Shown in pieces: positions 13,587 to 17,300 of a stretch of 17,300 nt of DNA. The translations under genes and the position numbers were made by a program. The notes beneath the pieces were generated by a model that was not told the DNA's origin, searched no databases, and saw nothing but the letters and a program-made list of their open reading frames with translations. How positions within the stretch are numbered: position 1 is the first letter of the stretch; every line of letters starts with the position of its first letter. This DNA comes from an uncultured Collinsella sp. (GTDB taxonomy: Bacteria > Actinomycetota > Coriobacteriia > Coriobacteriales > Coriobacteriaceae): contig URGG01000035.1 in NCBI GenBank assembly GCA_900547345.1, forward strand, positions 1 to 17,300, in the 5' to 3' direction.

Positions 13587-15914
13587 ATGGCGGATTCTCA
13601 GATCCATGTCGCGCTTGCGGGCAACCCCAACTGCGGCAAGACCACGCTTTTCAACCTGATCACCGGCGCCAACGGCTACGTTGGCAACTGGCCGGGCGTC
13701 ACGGTTGAGAAAAAGGAAGCCAAGCTCCTGAGCGACAAGAGCGTCACGATTACGGACCTCCCCGGCATCTACTCGCTTTCCCCCTATAGCCCCGAGGAGC
13801 AGTGCTCGCGCGATTACCTCATGAGCGGAGAGCCCGATGTCGTCGTCCAGGTGGTCGATGCTACCAACCTCGAGCGCAACCTGTACCTGGCGCTTCAGGT
13901 TATCGAGACCGGCCTGCCCGTGGTCGTCGCCCTCAACATGGCCGACCTGGTCGAGAAGAACGGCGACAAGATCGACACGGACAAGCTCTCCAAGAAGCTC
14001 GGTTGCCCGGTCATGATGATCTCGGCCCTTAAGAACAAGGGCATCAAGGAGCTGTTCGAGCAGGTCAAAAAGTCCGCTGCTTCCAAGGGCCAGGTGCCGG
14101 AGCACAAGTTCGATTCCTCCATCGAGGACGTTCTGGACCACATCGAGAACAACCTGCCGGCGAGCGTTCCCGCCAACAAGCGTCGCTACTACGCGGTCAA
14201 GCTGTTTGAGCGCGATGCGGACGCCTGCAAGCTCATCAACCTCACTAAGGAGAAGGCCGCTCGCGTGGAGCAGCTGGTCGCTCAGTGCGAGCAGGACTGC
14301 GACGACGACGCCGAGTCCATCATCACCGGTGAGCGCTACGGCGTGATCGCCCATATCATTGACGAGTGCATGACCAAGGCCCCTGCCAAGATGAGCACCT
14401 CCGAGAAGATCGACCGTGTGGTTACCAACCGTATCCTGGGCCTGCCGATCTTTGTGGTCATCATGTTCTGCGTGTACTACATCGCCGTTTCCACCCTGGG
14501 TGGCACGGTGACCGACTTCACTAACGATCAGCTCTTTGGCACCGACGGTTGGTACGTGCTTGGTCAGGGTCGCGACGCCTATGACGCAGCTGTTGAGGCT
14601 GCGGGCGACAATGCCGACTCGGTCGACCCGGCGCAGTACGGTCCCTATGTCCCGGGTATCACCACCATGGTGCACGACGCCCTCGTGGCGGGTGGCACCG
14701 AGGACGGTGGCCTGGTCGATTCGCTCGTCTGTGACGGTATCGTCGGCGGCCTGGGCGCCATCTTCGGCTTTGTGCCGCAAATGTTCCTGCTTTTTGTGAT
14801 GCTGTCCTTCCTGGAGGACTGCGGCTACATGGCCCGCGTTGCCTTCATCATGGACCGCGTGTTCCGCCGCTTTGGCCTGTCCGGTAAGTCGTTCATCCCC
14901 ATGCTCGTGTCTTCGGGCTGCGGCGTCCCCGGCGTCATGGCTACCAAGACCATCGAGAACGAGAAGGACCGCCGCATGACGGTCATGACTACCACGTTCA
15001 TCCCCTGCGGCGCTAAGCTGCCGATCATCGCCCTGCTCATGGGTTCCATCATCGGCGACTCTTCCACCACCGCGGCGTGGATCAGCCCGCTCTTCTACTT
15101 CCTGGGCGTCTTTGCCGTCATCGCCTCGGGCCTTATGCTCAAGAAGACCAAGCTCTTCGCCGGTCGCCCGACGCCGTTCGTTATGGAGCTTCCCGCCTAC
15201 CACTTCCCGGCGATCCGCTCTTGGGCGCTGCACGTGTGGGAGCGCTGCTGGGCCTTTATCAAGAAGGCCGGCACGGTCATCTTCGCGTCCACTGTCGTGG
15301 TTTGGTTCCTGTCCAACTTTGGTAGCTACAACGGTTCCTTTGGCTTCCTGCCTGCGATGGACGGCATCCCCGAGGAGTTCATGGACTACTCTGTGCTCGC
15401 CATGCTGGGCAACCTGGTCGCTTGGATCTTCGCCCCGCTCGGCTTTAGCACCTGGCAGGCAACCGCACTGACCGTCTCTGGCCTCGTCGCCAAGGAGAAC
15501 GTCGTCGCCACCGCCGGCTCGCTGCTGTCCGTCGCCGACGCGGGCGAGACCGACCCGAGCCTGTGGACCGCGTTTGCCGGCATGTTCCCCACCATGGGCG
15601 CTTGCGTTGCCTTCGGCGCCTTCAACCTGCTGTGCGCTCCGTGCTTTGCCGCCATTGGCACCATCCGCAATCAGATGGACTCTGGCAAGTGGACCGCGAT
15701 TGCCATCGGCTACGAGTGCGCCTTCGCTTGGGTGATCGGCCTGTTCATCAACCAGTTCTACAACCTGCTTGTTCTTGGACAGTTTGGTATCTGGACGGTG
15801 GTGGCCATCGTGCTGCTGGTTGCGATGCTCTTCCAGATCTTCCGTCCCATGCCAAAGCATGCATGGACCGACGAGGACGAGACCAACGCTGCTTCCGCTG
15901 CAGTTTCCGCTTAA
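13587..15914 (+). CDS. feoB: Ferrous iron transporter FeoB
   Basis: A 775-residue FeoB that imports Fe(II) across the cytoplasmic membrane. The N-terminal G domain shows G1 GNPNCGKT (12-19), G2 Thr39 in GVTVE, G3 DLPG (57-60), G4 NMAD (117-120) and G5 SAL (146-148). A helical GDI-type region extends to about residue 270. The membrane domain starts near residue 285 (GLPIFVVIMFCVYYIAV). It contains LEDCGYMARVAFIMDR and GCGVPG (444-449), the first Cys-containing gate repeat, then TTFIPCGAKLPIIAL; a second gate-like part lies around 590-690. After TM1 there is an acidic, Ala/Asp-rich extracytoplasmic insertion (about 325-360). The ATG at 13587 follows an AAGAAGGA ribosome binding site. It is followed by a terminator and then a FeoB-associated small protein. 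Confidence 0.97.
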   Translation: MADSQIHVALAGNPNCGKTTLFNLITGANGYVGNWPGVTVEKKEAKLLSDKSVTITDLPGIYSLSPYSPEEQCSRDYLMSGEPDVVVQVVDATNLERNLYLALQVIETGLPVVVALNMADLVEKNGDKIDTDKLSKKLGCPVMMISALKNKGIKELFEQVKKSAASKGQVPEHKFDSSIEDVLDHIENNLPASVPANKRRYYAVKLFERDADACKLINLTKEKAARVEQLVAQCEQDCDDDAESIITGERYGVIAHIIDECMTKAPAKMSTSEKIDRVVTNRILGLPIFVVIMFCVYYIAVSTLGGTVTDFTNDQLFGTDGWYVLGQGRDAYDAAVEAAGDNADSVDPAQYGPYVPGITTMVHDALVAGGTEDGGLVDSLVCDGIVGGLGAIFGFVPQMFLLFVMLSFLEDCGYMARVAFIMDRVFRRFGLSGKSFIPMLVSSGCGVPGVMATKTIENEKDRRMTVMTTTFIPCGAKLPIIALLMGSIIGDSSTTAAWISPLFYFLGVFAVIASGLMLKKTKLFAGRPTPFVMELPAYHFPAIRSWALHVWERCWAFIKKAGTVIFASTVVVWFLSNFGSYNGSFGFLPAMDGIPEEFMDYSVLAMLGNLVAWIFAPLGFSTWQATALTVSGLVAKENVVATAGSLLSVADAGETDPSLWTAFAGMFPTMGACVAFGAFNLLCAPCFAAIGTIRNQMDSGKWTAIAIGYECAFAWVIGLFINQFYNLLVLGQFGIWTVVAIVLLVAMLFQIFRPMPKHAWTDEDETNAASAAVSA

Positions 15915-15943
15915 GTCCGAATAAGGATTAACCCCTTTCCACG

Positions 15944-15976
15944 AGCCCGGGTGTCCCAGCGACACTCGGGCTTTTT
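15944..15976 (+). terminator. Rho-independent terminator of feoB
   Basis: A 12-bp stem with one G-U pair: AGCCCGGGTGTC (15944-15955) with GACACTCGGGCT (15961-15972), a 5-nt loop, then a T-run. It begins 30 bp after the feoB stop. Confidence 0.93.
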
Positions 15977-16008
15977 GGTGGGGGAGATGTGGCGTTTCCG
16001 CAGATAAA

Positions 16009-16060
16009 ACCGACCAAAATAAACCTGTCCCTTTTTGGTAGGTGGAGAATGGGGTAAAGT
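16009..16060 (+). promoter_or_regulatory. Candidate promoter and inverted repeat of the FeoB-associated gene
   Basis: ACCGACCAAAA (16009-16019) mirrors TTTTGGTAGGT (16033-16043) with one mismatch across a 13-bp spacer. A TAAAGT (16055-16060) 30 bp before the gene could be a -10, and the right arm of the repeat would overlap the -35 region. Since a terminator separates this gene from feoB, it probably has its own promoter; the repeat may be its operator. Confidence 0.4.
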
Positions 16061-16089
16061 AAGTGCTGGTTAACTAGAGGAGGCTTGCT

Positions 16090-16290
16090 ATGGCACCTAT
16101 CGATATTGTTGTACTGGCTGTTATCGGCGTTGCGTTTGTCGCCGTGTGCGTGCGCATCTACCGCAAGGGCACCTGCGCCGACTGCGCTCAGGGTGGCGTT
16201 TGCACGGGGCATTGCTCCAACAAAAAGACGTGCGCTGCACTTAAGGGCGTAGACAAAATCGCCGAAGACTTGGGTCGCGGTATCAAATAA
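16090..16290 (+). CDS. FeoB-associated Cys-rich small membrane protein
   Basis: A 66-residue protein with one N-terminal membrane helix (about residues 4-23, IDIVVLAVIGVAFVAVCVRI), then a short basic segment and a Cys-rich stretch with a Cys pattern CADCAQGGVC-TGHC and a further Cys in KKTC. This is the layout of the FeoB-associated Cys-rich membrane protein family commonly found next to feoB in anaerobes. A role in handling Fe(II) or redox at the transporter is plausible but unproven. AGAGGAGG sits 6 bp before the ATG. It lies 175 bp after feoB, behind a terminator, and has its own terminator. Confidence 0.88.
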   Translation: MAPIDIVVLAVIGVAFVAVCVRIYRKGTCADCAQGGVCTGHCSNKKTCAALKGVDKIAEDLGRGIK

Positions 16291-16303
16291 GGTCCGGACA
16301 TCC

Positions 16304-16338
16304 AAGCGCTCCGCGGGCATCCGTTCGCGGGGCGCTTT
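16304..16338 (+). terminator. Hairpin terminator after the FeoB-associated gene
   Basis: A 12-bp stem with one U-G pair: AAGCGCTCCGCG (16304-16315) with CGCGGGGCGCTT (16326-16337), a 10-nt loop, and a weak T-tract (TTTGTGCATTT). It begins 13 bp after the stop. Confidence 0.7.
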
Positions 16339-16434
16339 GTGCATTTGAGGGAGAGCACGGCGAGTCGAAGAGTATTTTTGGGGTATCGTTAACTGGACTA
16401 TTAATTGGCAACTTATCTATAACGGAGTAACCGC

Positions 16435-17300
16435 ATGAGCGCTCGCGTAACCATGAAGGACATAGCCGCCGAGCTTGGCGTTTCCATCAATACCGTGCAC
16501 AAGGCTCTGACGGGAAAGGCCGGCGTGAGCGAATCCGTGCGCGCCAAGGTGAACGCTAAGGCCGAGGCCATGGGCTATCACCGCAACACAAGTGCCTCAA
16601 GCCTGCGCCGCAAGGATATCAATCTGGTGTTTTGCCTGCCCCGCGCATCGCGCGAGGGAGCGTACTTTTTCCGTTACCTGTGGGAAGGCTGCAATCGCTT
16701 TGAACAGGAGGTCATCGACCGGGGCATTACGGTTGAGCGCGTTGAATTTGGCGTGGGCGGCTACGCTGATGCGCTCGAGCAAATCGACGAGCGTCTGCAG
16801 GTGGGCGAGAAGATTGATGGCTTGCTCGCCTATGCGCCGGGCGACGATCGTGCGACTGAGCTTTTGGGGCAGATCGCCGAGGCGGGCGTGACGATTGAGC
16901 TTGTCGACGGCGACCGTCCGCATTTGAATCGTTTGGGTGCGAGCTTGGCCGATTATTCGACGGCAGGCAGCCTTATGGCCGAGCAGGCGGCAAACCTGGT
17001 CCATGCTTCTGGGGCCGACGCCCGCGTGCTCCTTTTGACAGGCGACCCATATACCGATTCGCACTATCTAACCGCCCGCGCCTTCCACAATTACCTGCGC
17101 GAACGTGATATTCCATGGCAGGTTGAGGATCTTGCAGGTGCCCATGCGCAAGTCAAACAACTCGAGCATGAGCTCGAAAAGCGCTTGAGTGCGCCGGACG
17201 CCCCCGAACTTATCTGTAGCGTTTTTGCCGTTGGTTCCGAAGTGGTTGCCGACGCGCTCGTCTCGACCGGCAAGGCCGGTCAGGGCCTGGCACGTCGCAA
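16435..17300 (+). CDS. LacI-family transcriptional regulator, 3' end outside window
   Basis: The first 288 residues of a LacI/GalR-family regulator; the reading frame is still open at the window edge. Helix-turn-helix: VTMKDIAAELGVSINTVHKAL (5-25), then SESVRAKVNAKAEAMGYHRN. The family's usual T-V-S-R in the recognition helix is T-V-H-K here, a change likely to alter operator choice. The following domain (INLVFCLPRASREGAYFFRYLWEGC) fits a periplasmic-binding-protein-like sensor. The ATG at 16435 follows a modest ribosome binding site (ACGGAG, 16422-16427). The 97 bp upstream are AT-rich but I cannot assign a firm promoter. The target operon is probably to the right of the window. It differs clearly from the repressor at 5582-6598. 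Confidence 0.92.
   Translation, partial: MSARVTMKDIAAELGVSINTVHKALTGKAGVSESVRAKVNAKAEAMGYHRNTSASSLRRKDINLVFCLPRASREGAYFFRYLWEGCNRFEQEVIDRGITVERVEFGVGGYADALEQIDERLQVGEKIDGLLAYAPGDDRATELLGQIAEAGVTIELVDGDRPHLNRLGASLADYSTAGSLMAEQAANLVHASGADARVLLLTGDPYTDSHYLTARAFHNYLRERDIPWQVEDLAGAHAQVKQLEHELEKRLSAPDAPELICSVFAVGSEVVADALVSTGKAGQGLARR

Noticed and set aside
13185..15965. Long open frame antisense to feoA-feoB
   Set aside because: It spans three genes and a regulatory gap and has the composition of a complementary-strand shadow.

Overview
This is a GC-rich, gene-dense bacterial chromosome segment with strong Shine-Dalgarno sites and many rho-independent terminators. The gene content is larB/larC, an ebg-type beta-galactosidase operon, a double-feoA Feo locus with an FeoB-associated Cys-rich protein, and LacI regulators. 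Together with the codon use, this suggests a gut Coriobacteriia member such as Collinsella. That assignment is inference; there is no rRNA or other diagnostic marker in the window.

Layout. (1) 228-3232, minus strand: serB (phosphoserine phosphatase), then larB, a LarC1-only larC with a His-rich insert, and a TetR-family regulator 2 bp behind larC. A nested pair of dyads (2525-2572) sits in front of larB. (2) 3426-5334, plus strand: a structured leader, aspS and its terminator. (3) 5376-5583: three and a third tandem copies of a 62-bp unit. Each full copy can fold into the same hairpin, with pair-preserving substitutions between copies. (4) 5582-10442: a LacI-family repressor gene divergent from ebgA-ebgC. 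Three near-identical LacI-type operators (core CAACCGGTTG) bracket the ebgA promoter. (5) 10588-12051: an APC-superfamily amino-acid permease. (6) 12151-12380: an AT-rich 230-bp element with 35-bp imperfect terminal inverted repeats and no ORF. (7) 12474-12722: an HPr-like protein with His15 intact and Asp in place of Ser46. (8) 12862-16290: an iron-uptake locus of feoA, feoA, feoB and, after a terminator, a small FeoB-associated membrane protein. Inverted repeats lie ahead of the first feoA, ahead of feoB and ahead of the small gene. (9) 16435-17300: a LacI-family regulator cut by the window end.

How the genes work together. The ebg block is a self-contained lactose/beta-galactoside module (repressor, enzyme, accessory subunit) with its operators visible. 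The feo block imports Fe(II) through FeoB, with two FeoA-type SH3 domain proteins and a Cys-rich helper. The lar block should make at least the first intermediate of the nickel-pincer cofactor. However, larE, larA and the LarC2 domain are not in this window.

The points I consider most worth following are the covarying 62-bp repeat, the natural S46D HPr, the LarC1-only protein linked to a TetR regulator, the 230-bp inverted-repeat element, and the long inverted repeats in the feo leaders. I found no CRISPR array, tRNA, rRNA, transposase or phage gene.
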